Below, one piece after another: positions 7,833 through 13,988 of a stretch of DNA of 14,951 bases. Below the pieces are notes generated by a model. The model was not told the origin of the DNA. It did no database searches and saw only the letters and a list, made by a program, of their open reading frames with translations. Source of the DNA: an uncultured Fidelibacterota bacterium (GTDB taxonomy: Bacteria; Marinisomatota; Marinisomatia; Marinisomatales; UBA1611); assembly GCA_913045415.1 (NCBI GenBank), contig CAJWPW010000007.1, positions 1 through 14,951 of the forward strand, read 5' to 3'. The position numbers and the translations under genes were made by a program. Each line of letters begins with the position of its first letter. Within the stretch, counting starts at the first letter, position 1.

Positions 7833-7878
7833 TATCAACTCCAATATAAATTATCAAACCCAGCAATAGTTTTATCAT
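7804..7878 (-). pseudogene. 24-codon leader ORF resembling a truncated signal peptide
   Basis: The ATG inside leader repeat copy B opens a 24-codon frame, MIKLLLGLIIYIGVDNELLS..., which overlaps the first codons of the hydroxylase out of frame and stops at 7806-7804. The hydrophobic N-terminus resembles the signal peptide that starts at the same place in copy A (MIKCIIPLLLFIGLAFTQ). I read it as the 5' stump of a lost exported protein gene. It could instead be a short leader peptide whose translation influences the hydroxylase. It is not rich in Phe or Tyr, so classical attenuation is unlikely. Confidence 0.35.
7839..7842 (-). promoter_or_regulatory. Ribosome binding site of the hydroxylase
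   Basis: GGAG on the minus strand, with a 6-nt spacer (TTGATA) to the ATG at 7832. It fixes the start as MSFSQEV rather than the upstream TTG, whose codon directly abuts this site. It is one of the few clear Shine-Dalgarno sequences in the window. Confidence 0.65.
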
Positions 7879-7915
7879 ATCCAAATCTACCCATCATCCC
7901 ACAAACAAAAAACCC
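7874..7915 (-). repeat. Shared leader repeat, copy B (upstream of phhA)
   Basis: Matches 2477-2518 at 40 of 42 positions, including the terminator-tail end (TTTTTTGTTTGTGG on the minus strand) and the segment up to the ATG. Here the adjoining hairpin is degenerate (CCC, a 10-nt loop, then GGG) and no minus-strand gene lies upstream for it to terminate. The block therefore looks copied or stranded, although it may still supply promoter sequence to phhA. Confidence 0.75.
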
Positions 7916-7957
7916 CGGGTAATCTGGGATTGACGGTATGGCTAGGCAAAAGAGTAA

Positions 7958-7974
7958 AGTTTATTGATGAAACT
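7958..7974. promoter_or_regulatory. Candidate operator: AGTTT-N7-AAACT
   Basis: A perfect 5-bp inverted repeat with a 7-bp spacer lies in the 265-nt divergent region between phhA and the Lrp-family gene. Lrp/AsnC proteins bind short degenerate palindromes of about 15 bp, so autoregulation and control of both directions is plausible. Chance occurrence in AT-rich DNA is also quite possible. Confidence 0.25.
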
Positions 7975-8036
7975 GGGAGATTGCAACTCTTCAACAGGTA
8001 AACAAAAGAGAAAAACAACTTTTTTAGAATAATATT

Positions 8037-8066
8037 TTGTAATTTCAATTTAATGACTAATATAAT
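8037..8066 (+). promoter_or_regulatory. Candidate promoter of the tyrosine catabolism operon
   Basis: TATAAT (8061-8066) is preceded by TTGTAA (8037-8042) at 18-bp spacing, and the Lrp-family start codon is 31 nt downstream of the -10 box. The match to a sigma-70 consensus is good, but promoter consensus in this lineage may differ (Bacteroidetes use TAnnTTTG). Confidence 0.4.
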
Positions 8067-8097
8067 CCTTTATTTTTAGCATTAATAGAATTTATAT

Positions 8098-8556
8098 ATG
8101 GATTTAGATTCTAAAGACAAACATTTATTGGAAGAACTCCAGGCGAATAGCCGTATCACAAATGCTGAACTGGCCAAACGCATAGGGCTCTCCCCCAGTA
8201 GCACTTTAGAACGCGTGAAAAAGCTGGAAGTCAGCGGATTTATCGAAAAATACATCACTCTTTTGAATCCGAGAAAAGCTGGCTATTCCTGCTTCACATT
8301 TGTGGAAGTAAAATTAGCCCGTCATGGAGAAACACCGGTGGAAGATTTTATTAGTTCCATTGCTCATATTCCGGAAGTACTCGAATGTCACCACATTACC
8401 GGTGAAGCAGATTTTCTACTCAAGGTGGCAACCAAAGATATTCCCGCCTATGAAGAATTGATTCTTCATCAATTATCTGCTCTTGCAAACGTTCAATCAA
8501 TGAAAACTTCTGTGGTTCTTTCTACTTTTAAAAACGAAACAAAACTTACGGTTTAA
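8098..8556 (+). CDS. Lrp/AsnC family transcriptional regulator
   Basis: A 152-residue DNA-binding regulator of standard Lrp/AsnC length. Residues about 4-55 form the N-terminal winged helix-turn-helix (DKHLLEELQANSRITNAELA, then GLSPSSTLERVKKLEVSGFI). Residues about 65-145 form the ligand-binding RAM domain (FVEVKLARHG..., HHITGEADFLLKVATKDI). It is the first gene of the operon, and its stop is only 2 nt before the aminotransferase start. A role in sensing an aromatic amino acid (phenylalanine, tyrosine) and controlling this operon, and perhaps the divergent phhA, is inferred from position; the ligand cannot be read from sequence. No Shine-Dalgarno is apparent. Confidence 0.93.
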   Translation: MDLDSKDKHLLEELQANSRITNAELAKRIGLSPSSTLERVKKLEVSGFIEKYITLLNPRKAGYSCFTFVEVKLARHGETPVEDFISSIAHIPEVLECHHITGEADFLLKVATKDIPAYEELILHQLSALANVQSMKTSVVLSTFKNETKLTV

Positions 8557-8558
8557 CC

Positions 8559-9644
8559 ATGGCTCTCGTTCCTTCCTACATTCAGCGATTAGCCAATTAT
8601 ACACCCGGAAAACCCATTAGCGAAGCACAGCGGGAATTTGGTTTTGAGAAATTCATTAAACTGGCTTCCAATGAGAATCCCCTGGGACCATCTCCAAAAG
8701 CGATGAAAGCGGTGCAATATTCTCTAAACAAACTTCACCGCTATCCTGATTCTTCCGGATACGAACTTCGCGCAAAACTGGCGGAACGGTTTAACGTAAA
8801 AATAGAAAATGTCATTTTAGGGGCCGGGTCTGAGGGAATCATATCTACTATAATGCGTACTTTTTTGTTACATGATGATGAACTTATCAGCGCTGAAAAT
8901 TCTTTTATCGGCTTTAGAGTATTGGCAAATGCATCGGGACGGCGGACACACTGGGTACCTATGAAGAATTACCATTATAATTTAGAAGCCATTGCGGATA
9001 AAATTACAGATTATACCAAGATCATTTATATCGCAAATCCCGATAATCCAATGGGGACCACGATTTCCCGGGACGAGTTTGATAGATTTTACAAACATGT
9101 TCCGGAACGGGTATTGATTATTTTGGATGAAGCTTATTATGAATATGTACAGGATTCTCCTGACTTTCCTGATTCCATGGCTTACCGTTATGATAATGTA
9201 ATTACACTACGGACTTTTTCAAAAGTGTATGGATTGGCCGGTGTTCGAATCGGCTATGGCTTTGCACACCATACACTCATTGAGAATCTGATGAAGGTAA
9301 AGGAACCATTTGAACCTTCATTTGTTGCACAAGCAGCTGGGCTGGGTGCACTGGAAGATATGGAATTTTTGCTGAAATCCATTGAAACCAATAAAACCGG
9401 AATGGCATATCTCAAAAAAGAATTAAATCAACTTGGGGTCATGCAAATCCCCAGCGCTGCAAATTTCATCACTACTGTTTGGGAATCGGAAGAAAAGGCA
9501 AATAATCTCGTACAGGAACTATTGGAAAATGGTATTATCGTCAGGTTCCTCAAAGGGTTTGGCTGGCCGAACTGCATACGTATTTCAATCGGCCTGCCGG
9601 AAGAAAATCAACAATTCATTGCATGCATTAAGGAAATCCTGTGA
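8559..9644 (+). CDS. HisC-like class I/II aminotransferase, probable aromatic aminotransferase
   Basis: A PLP-dependent aminotransferase of 361 residues with the sequence style of histidinol-phosphate aminotransferases: KLASNENPLGPSPKAM (34-49), YIANPDNPMGT (157-167), DEAYYEY (190-196) and TFSKVYGLAGVRIGYG (219-234). Lys222 is the expected Schiff-base lysine and Arg230 a phosphate-contacting Arg. The operon contains the rest of the tyrosine pathway and no histidine biosynthesis genes. I therefore infer that it converts tyrosine (and phenylalanine) to 4-hydroxyphenylpyruvate (and phenylpyruvate), a known activity of some HisC-family enzymes. True histidinol-phosphate activity cannot be ruled out. 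The last codons overlap the GTG start of the next gene by 4 nt (GTGA), indicating translational coupling. Confidence 0.82.
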   Translation: MALVPSYIQRLANYTPGKPISEAQREFGFEKFIKLASNENPLGPSPKAMKAVQYSLNKLHRYPDSSGYELRAKLAERFNVKIENVILGAGSEGIISTIMRTFLLHDDELISAENSFIGFRVLANASGRRTHWVPMKNYHYNLEAIADKITDYTKIIYIANPDNPMGTTISRDEFDRFYKHVPERVLIILDEAYYEYVQDSPDFPDSMAYRYDNVITLRTFSKVYGLAGVRIGYGFAHHTLIENLMKVKEPFEPSFVAQAAGLGALEDMEFLLKSIETNKTGMAYLKKELNQLGVMQIPSAANFITTVWESEEKANNLVQELLENGIIVRFLKGFGWPNCIRISIGLPEENQQFIACIKEIL

Positions 9645-10735
9645 GCAGTCAGCCCTATTCTATCAAGGGTTTTGACCATTGCGAACTCTATGTGGGCAAC
9701 GCAAAACAGACTGCTCACTATTATCAAAGCACCATGGGATTCAGGCCAATTGCATATCGGGGCCTAGAAACGGGCAGCCGCGACAGGGTGAGCTACGTTC
9801 TTAACCAGAATCACATAAACCTTGTAATTACTTCCCCCTTGGAAAAAAATACGGATATAGGTGCACATATCGACTGCCACGGAGATGGGATAAAAGATGT
9901 GGCTTTTACCGTGGATGATTCGGAAATGGCATGGAAAACATCTATTGATCGGGGAGCAATAAGTGTTCTTAAACCTACACTTATCAGGGATGAAAATGGT
10001 GAAACGCGGATCTCATCCATTGAGACCTTTGGGGATACCATCCATACATTTGTTGAACGAGACCAGTATGAAGGTCCATTTCTGCCTGGGTTTCAGGCCT
10101 ATAACTTTGGGCGAGAGAATAAAACTGCTGGCCTAGTTCACATTGACCATGTGGTCGGGAATCAGCCCGATGGCGAAATGCAATCGGTCTGCGATTATTA
10201 TGAAAATGTCTTTGGCTGGCACCGCTTCTGGACCGTTGATGACAAAGATATTTCGACGGAATATTCTGCTCTGCGATCTGTGGTTATGGCTAACGATAAT
10301 GAAATTGTAAAAATACCTATTAACGAACCGGCAGATGGTTTAAAAAAATCCCAGATCCAGGAATTCATTGATTATTATGGAACTGCCGGTGTCCAGCACC
10401 TGGCCCTGTCCACCCGTGATATTATTTCAACGGTAGAAATAATGCATACCAATGGTGTGGATTTCCTTCCAACACATCCCTCCTATTATGAAAATCTTAC
10501 AAAGCGGGTAGGACCAATTGATGAAGATATTGAAACCCTCGCCCGGCTTGGAATCCTGGTAGATGTAGATGAGAATGGCTATATGCTGCAGATTTTCACC
10601 AAACCGATCCAGGATCGACCGACACTATTTTTTGAGATCATACAGAGGAAAGGATCTAACAGTTTTGGGAAAGGAAACTTTAGGTCATTGTTTGAATCTA
10701 TTGAACGGGAACAGAAAAGAAGGGGAAATCTGTAA
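9641..10735 (+). CDS. hpd: 4-hydroxyphenylpyruvate dioxygenase
   Basis: Fe(II)-dependent dioxygenase of 364 residues that converts 4-hydroxyphenylpyruvate to homogentisate. Two vicinal-oxygen-chelate domains are visible: an N-terminal, mainly structural half (GFDHCELYVGNAKQTAHYY) and a catalytic C-terminal half. Metal ligands by position are His170 (VHIDHVVGN), His253 (GVQHLALST) and Glu332 (LFFEIIQRKG). The C-terminal gate helix is also present (FGKGNFRSLFESIEREQ). The start is GTG, overlapping the upstream stop, and the stop TAA shares its last A with the ATG of the next gene (TAATG). Length and motifs match the bacterial family closely; hydroxymandelate synthase is less likely given the following genes. 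Confidence 0.96.
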   Translation: MSSQPYSIKGFDHCELYVGNAKQTAHYYQSTMGFRPIAYRGLETGSRDRVSYVLNQNHINLVITSPLEKNTDIGAHIDCHGDGIKDVAFTVDDSEMAWKTSIDRGAISVLKPTLIRDENGETRISSIETFGDTIHTFVERDQYEGPFLPGFQAYNFGRENKTAGLVHIDHVVGNQPDGEMQSVCDYYENVFGWHRFWTVDDKDISTEYSALRSVVMANDNEIVKIPINEPADGLKKSQIQEFIDYYGTAGVQHLALSTRDIISTVEIMHTNGVDFLPTHPSYYENLTKRVGPIDEDIETLARLGILVDVDENGYMLQIFTKPIQDRPTLFFEIIQRKGSNSFGKGNFRSLFESIEREQKRRGNL

Positions 10736-11721
10736 TGAAATTCGCAACTTACACTCTGGAAGGTAGTCTCCAGCCACGATTCGGATTTAAAAAAGATAAA
10801 TACATTGTTGACGTACTCCATGCCGCCATTTGGGCCAATGAGTCCAAAGGGAATTCCAGTTTTCTTGAAATCCCCTCCACCCTAAAAATGGCTTTGGATA
10901 ACTGGGGAACTAATTTCGTTAAATTGAAAGAATTGGATGACTGTCTGCCGGACATAAATATTCAATCTCATTCCGTGGGAGGAAAATCTATTGCCTTCTT
11001 GATGAACGAAGTCCAACTACTGGCACCTGTGCCAGATCCGCAATCGTTTCGGGACTTCTACGCTTTTGAACAACACGTTCGCGCTGCCAGAAAACTAAGG
11101 GGCCTTGAAATGCATCCTGACTGGTTCAGGATTCCTATTTTTTACTTTTCCAATCCCGCTGCAATCTACGGTCATGGATCAGAAATCCCTTACCCCAGAA
11201 AAACAAACGAACTGGATTTTGAACTGGAATTTGCTATCATTATTGCTGGTGCAGGGTCAGATATACCCAGTAAAGATTCAGACCGGCACATTGCGGGCTA
11301 TACCATCTGCAACGACTGGTCTGCCAGGGATCTCCAGCGGGAAGAGATGGCTATGAGCCTAGGGCCTGCAAAAGGAAAAGATTTTGCAACGAGTTTTGGT
11401 CCTTACATGGTAACTCCGGATGAATTAGAAGATGCCTGGGATGAAAACGGGAAACTCAACCTACGTATGACCTGTCATGTGAACGGCACTCTGATTTCCG
11501 ATGGAAACACCAATGATCTATATCATTCTTTTAAAGATATGATAGAACGGGCGTCCATGAACACCAAAGTACTTTCTGGAGATTATTTAGGGTCAGGTAC
11601 CGTAGGAACTGGATGCATTCTGGAATTGAGACCTAAAAACACTGGTGGTTGGATAAAAAAGGGTGATGTCGTCACACTAGAAGTAAAACGACTGGGGGTA
11701 TTAGAAAATAAAATTGTGTAA
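10735..11721 (+). CDS. fah: Fumarylacetoacetate hydrolase (fumarylacetoacetase)
   Basis: A metal-dependent hydrolase that would cleave fumarylacetoacetate to fumarate and acetoacetate. At 328 residues it is shorter than the eukaryotic enzyme (about 420). Still, key residues fit true fumarylacetoacetase as well as the wider FAH superfamily: Asp107 and His114 in RDFYAFEQH (the same 7-residue spacing as mouse Asp126/His133), Glu163 and Glu165 in LDFELEFA, Asp194 in CNDWSARD, and Lys215 in AKGKDFATSFGP. The start overlaps the hpd stop by one base, with a purine-rich AGAAGGGGAAA upstream. Because no maleylacetoacetate isomerase gene lies in the cluster, this enzyme might act on maleylacetoacetate directly; that is speculation. 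Confidence 0.92.
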   Translation: MKFATYTLEGSLQPRFGFKKDKYIVDVLHAAIWANESKGNSSFLEIPSTLKMALDNWGTNFVKLKELDDCLPDINIQSHSVGGKSIAFLMNEVQLLAPVPDPQSFRDFYAFEQHVRAARKLRGLEMHPDWFRIPIFYFSNPAAIYGHGSEIPYPRKTNELDFELEFAIIIAGAGSDIPSKDSDRHIAGYTICNDWSARDLQREEMAMSLGPAKGKDFATSFGPYMVTPDELEDAWDENGKLNLRMTCHVNGTLISDGNTNDLYHSFKDMIERASMNTKVLSGDYLGSGTVGTGCILELRPKNTGGWIKKGDVVTLEVKRLGVLENKIV

Positions 11722-11743
11722 AATCAGACATGCACAGAAAAAG

Positions 11744-11772
11744 CACGAGGAACATGAAGAAATTTCTTCGTG
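11744..11772 (+). promoter_or_regulatory. Intra-operon hairpin between fah and hmgA
   Basis: Within the 79-nt gap, CACGAGGAA (11744-11752) pairs with TTCTTCGTG (11764-11772) over 9 bp with one G-T wobble and an 11-nt loop. A perfect 14-bp palindrome, GAAGAAATTTCTTC (11756-11769), overlaps it and offers an alternative fold or a protein-binding site. There is no T tract, so it is not a standard terminator. It may tune hmgA expression, protect or process the mRNA, or bind a regulator. Confidence 0.35.
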
Positions 11773-11800
11773 ATATCAGGATTTAACAAAAGGGAACAAA

Positions 11801-12949
11801 ATGCCTTTTTATCAAAAACGGGGAAGAATACCAACAAAAAGACATATCCAGTTCCGAGATGAGAATGGAAACCTTTACTGGGAAGAACTTATCAGTCGGG
11901 GTGGATTTAGTGATATCTATTCCAATGTGTACCATATTCACCCTCCTACCAGCGTGGAAACGATTGGTGAATTTAAAAAGATCAATCTGCAAACAGCCGA
12001 TCACACACATCGCCCCCACCATATACGTACTTCCAATGTAGAATCAACCGGTGATGCGATATCATCGCGCATTCCACTATTTTTTAATTCGGATCTGGTT
12101 ATTTCCAAAGCACATGTAACAAAATCTATGGATTCACTGTACCGAAATGGACACGGAGATGAAGTGCTCTTTATCCATTCCGGGTCAGGAGAATTAAAAT
12201 CAAATTTCGGGAATTTGAATCTTACTTTAGGAGATTATGTGGTGATTCCCCGTGGTGTTATATGGCAAATGACTGTAAATAAATCCATGCGGATTTTAGT
12301 AACGGAATCATTAGGGCCCATTAAAACACCAACTAAATATCGAAATCAATTTGGTCAACTCCTGGAACACTCCCCTTTTTCAGAGCGAGACATCCGTACA
12401 CCCAAATTTTCCAAACCCGTGGATGATAGATTCGTTGAGATTGAAGTAAAGCTTGAGAATGGCATCCAAACCTATGGCTATAAGCATCATCCCTTTGATC
12501 TGATCGGTTGGGATGGTTACTATTTCCCCTATGTATTCAACATCAATAATTTTATGCCAATTACTGGAAAAATCCACCAGCCGCCCCCGGTTCACCAGAC
12601 ATTCCAAGGGAGTGGATTTGTGATCTGTTCTTTTGTACCCCGGCTATTCGATTACCACCCTGAATCCGTCCCAGCACCCTATGCTCATAGCAATGTGGAC
12701 TCTGATGAAATCATTTACTATATCGAAGGCCACTTTATGAGTCGGAAAGGAATTGAAAAAGAATCCATTACTTATCACCCCATGGGACTTCCCCATGGTC
12801 CGCATCCGGGCAAAATCGAAGAGTCACTGGGATCCGAGGAAACCAATGAACTGGCCGTAATGATCGATACTTTTAAACCCCTCAATATGACGGAATCAGC
12901 CCTGGATTTGGATGATGAAAAATATCCATATTCTTGGATCAAATCATGA
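11801..12949 (+). CDS. hmgA: Homogentisate 1,2-dioxygenase (short, cupin type)
   Basis: Fe(II) ring-cleaving dioxygenase converting homogentisate to 4-maleylacetoacetate. At 382 residues it belongs to a shorter branch than human or Pseudomonas HGD (about 430-445). The active site is recognisable: GKIHQPPPVHQTF (257-268, with the catalytic His265), then ligands His296 and Glu303 in YAHSNVDSDEIIYYIEG and His332 in GLPHGPHPG. The first half contains the partner cupin fold (DEVLFIHSGSGELKSNFG, GDYVVIPRGVIWQ). A good Shine-Dalgarno-like AAAGGGAA precedes the ATG. It is the last gene of the operon, and a terminator follows at 13011. Context with hpd and fah makes the assignment firm despite divergence. 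Confidence 0.93.
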   Translation: MPFYQKRGRIPTKRHIQFRDENGNLYWEELISRGGFSDIYSNVYHIHPPTSVETIGEFKKINLQTADHTHRPHHIRTSNVESTGDAISSRIPLFFNSDLVISKAHVTKSMDSLYRNGHGDEVLFIHSGSGELKSNFGNLNLTLGDYVVIPRGVIWQMTVNKSMRILVTESLGPIKTPTKYRNQFGQLLEHSPFSERDIRTPKFSKPVDDRFVEIEVKLENGIQTYGYKHHPFDLIGWDGYYFPYVFNINNFMPITGKIHQPPPVHQTFQGSGFVICSFVPRLFDYHPESVPAPYAHSNVDSDEIIYYIEGHFMSRKGIEKESITYHPMGLPHGPHPGKIEESLGSEETNELAVMIDTFKPLNMTESALDLDDEKYPYSWIKS

Positions 12950-12973
12950 TCTTTGTCCCCGTAGGCCATCCAT

Positions 12974-12990
12974 GACCTTCGGGTTATGAG
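12974..12990 (-). pseudogene. Second tRNA-Met-like fragment (anticodon arm)
   Basis: On the minus strand these 17 nt read CTCATAACCCGAAGGTC. That is the CAT anticodon loop, 3' anticodon strand and variable loop of a bacterial initiator or elongator tRNA-Met. No T arm or acceptor strand follows. It matches the anticodon part of the tRNA half at 2540-2583 at 16 of 17 positions and also sits beside a CCCGTC/GACGGG terminator, although the order of tRNA piece and terminator is reversed. It is short enough that chance or a dispersed repeat must be considered. Confidence 0.4.
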
Positions 12991-13010
12991 ATCGACCTAA
13001 ATCCACAAAC

Positions 13011-13036
13011 AAAAAACCCGTCAAAAGACGGGTTTT
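13011..13036. terminator. Bidirectional terminator between hmgA and eda
   Basis: A perfect 6-bp stem (CCCGTC at 13017-13022, GACGGG at 13027-13032) with an AAAA loop, A6 on the left and T4 on the right. It is placed 62 nt after hmgA and 23 nt after the convergent aldolase gene, so it can end both transcripts. Its hairpin and the preceding CCACAAACAAAAAACCCG are nearly identical to the copy at 2502-2534. Confidence 0.85.
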
Positions 13037-13058
13037 CTCTAAAATGATCGAATATATC

Positions 13059-13712
13059 TCATGCATTCTTTCTAGCCATTTCTATTTTTTTCATCACTTG
13101 CAAAATATGCTTTTCAAGACCATCGAAGTCATTATCTTTCAAATATTCTTTTGAAATTAGTTTTGAACCCATACCTAAACAGTAAGCCCCCGCATTAAAC
13201 CATTCAGATATATTATCTAAGTCGGCAGTAACACCTCCTGTTGGCATGATTTTCAACCATGGGCAGGGAGCTAAAACGGATGAAATAAATTTAGGACCAA
13301 ACACGCTTCCTGGAAATAATTTCAGCACTTCAGCACCTAGTTTTTCCGCAGTTATCATTTCCGTTAAGGTCCCACACCCTGGTGTCCAAGGAATATTATT
13401 TTTTACGCATACTTTTGCTATAGATTTGTCTAAAAATGGTGAAACGATGAAGCTTGCCCCAAGATCAATGAACATTTTTGCTTCCTCATTGGTTTTTACA
13501 GATCCCACGCCTAAGGAAAAGCCGGTGTCGTTAACAAAATGTATTACAAGTTGTTTAAAATTGCCCATAGCTTTTGGACCGCGATTTGTGAATTCCAAAA
13601 TTGGTAAACCACAATTAATAATTGTATCTAAAACTTTTTTACAAACAGTTATATCATCATGGTAAAAAAGAGGAACCAACCTATGCTCTCTTATTTTTTG
13701 TATTAATGACAT
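13059..13712 (-). CDS. eda: KDPG/KHG aldolase family (2-dehydro-3-deoxy-phosphogluconate aldolase)
   Basis: A class I aldolase of about 217 residues, the standard Eda size, forming a small (beta/alpha)8 barrel that cleaves 2-keto-3-deoxy-6-phosphogluconate (or 4-hydroxy-2-oxoglutarate) to pyruvate and a second product. Motifs, numbered from the GTG start two codons upstream, are PILEFTNRG with Glu42 and Arg46, LGVGSVKTNEEA (69-80), TPGCGTLTE (112-120) and VLKLFPGS with Schiff-base Lys133, then MPTGGV (158-163). ATG at 13712 is preferred over the GTG at 13718; neither has a clear Shine-Dalgarno. No dehydratase or sugar kinase is next to it, so the pathway (Entner-Doudoroff, uronate or hydroxyproline) is open. 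It is AT-rich like phhA and the IDO gene. A small exported-peptide ORF ends 8 nt upstream and may share its mRNA. Confidence 0.9.
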   Translation of the reverse strand: MSLIQKIREHRLVPLFYHDDITVCKKVLDTIINCGLPILEFTNRGPKAMGNFKQLVIHFVNDTGFSLGVGSVKTNEEAKMFIDLGASFIVSPFLDKSIAKVCVKNNIPWTPGCGTLTEMITAEKLGAEVLKLFPGSVFGPKFISSVLAPCPWLKIMPTGGVTADLDNISEWFNAGAYCLGMGSKLISKEYLKDNDFDGLEKHILQVMKKIEMARKNA

Positions 13713-13720
13713 ATTCACTT

Positions 13721-13846
13721 TTAAGAGAATATTTTATTTATTGATCGATTGCCTTTGATTAAACTGATATTCGTAAAGAGACTTGATGCTAATATTGGAT
13801 TAATAATAAAAAGTATGCCAATAATAATTTTGTAAATATGTTTCAT
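13721..13846 (-). CDS. Possible small exported peptide, or stump of a secreted protein gene
   Basis: This 41-codon ORF was missed by standard size cut-offs. It starts MKHIYKIIIGILFIINPILA, a textbook signal peptide (basic N-end, hydrophobic core, small residues before a likely cleavage after ILA), followed by only about 20 residues rich in Ser, Asn, Ile and Lys. A further in-frame ATG lies 12 nt upstream. It may be a genuine small secreted peptide co-transcribed with the aldolase. Alternatively it is the 5' end of a longer exported-protein gene whose body was lost. I recognise no family. Confidence 0.35.
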   Translation of the reverse strand: MKHIYKIIIGILFIINPILASSLFTNISLIKGNRSINKIFS

Positions 13847-13957
13847 AGCATCATCCATTAATATTTATTAATCAGTGGGTATTAGTGGTACTATACAAAC
13901 TATAAAGAATCTTCCAGCAGAGTAATATTACACACCACGAATCCTAAATGTCTATAA

Positions 13958-13985
13958 ACAAAAAACCCCGATACTTGGCGGCTTG
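13958..13985 (-). terminator. Probable terminator downstream of the T9SS-sorted protein gene
   Basis: On the minus strand, just 3 nt past the stop codon, CC-AAG-CCG, an 8-nt loop and CGG-GG form a bulged hairpin followed by six T. The stem is weak, but the sequence matches the terminator-like block at 421-444 at 21 of 24 positions. That conservation downstream of two unrelated minus-strand genes supports the call. Confidence 0.5.
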
Positions 13986-13988
13986 GAG

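Noticed and set aside
10569..11356. Short overlapping frames inside hpd and fah
   Set aside because: They are out-of-frame shadows of well-supported enzymes and contain no conserved motif.
13246..13665. 139-codon open frame on the + strand
   Set aside because: It is antisense to the aldolase, whose catalytic motifs are all intact; the frame has no recognisable motif and follows from the codon use of eda.
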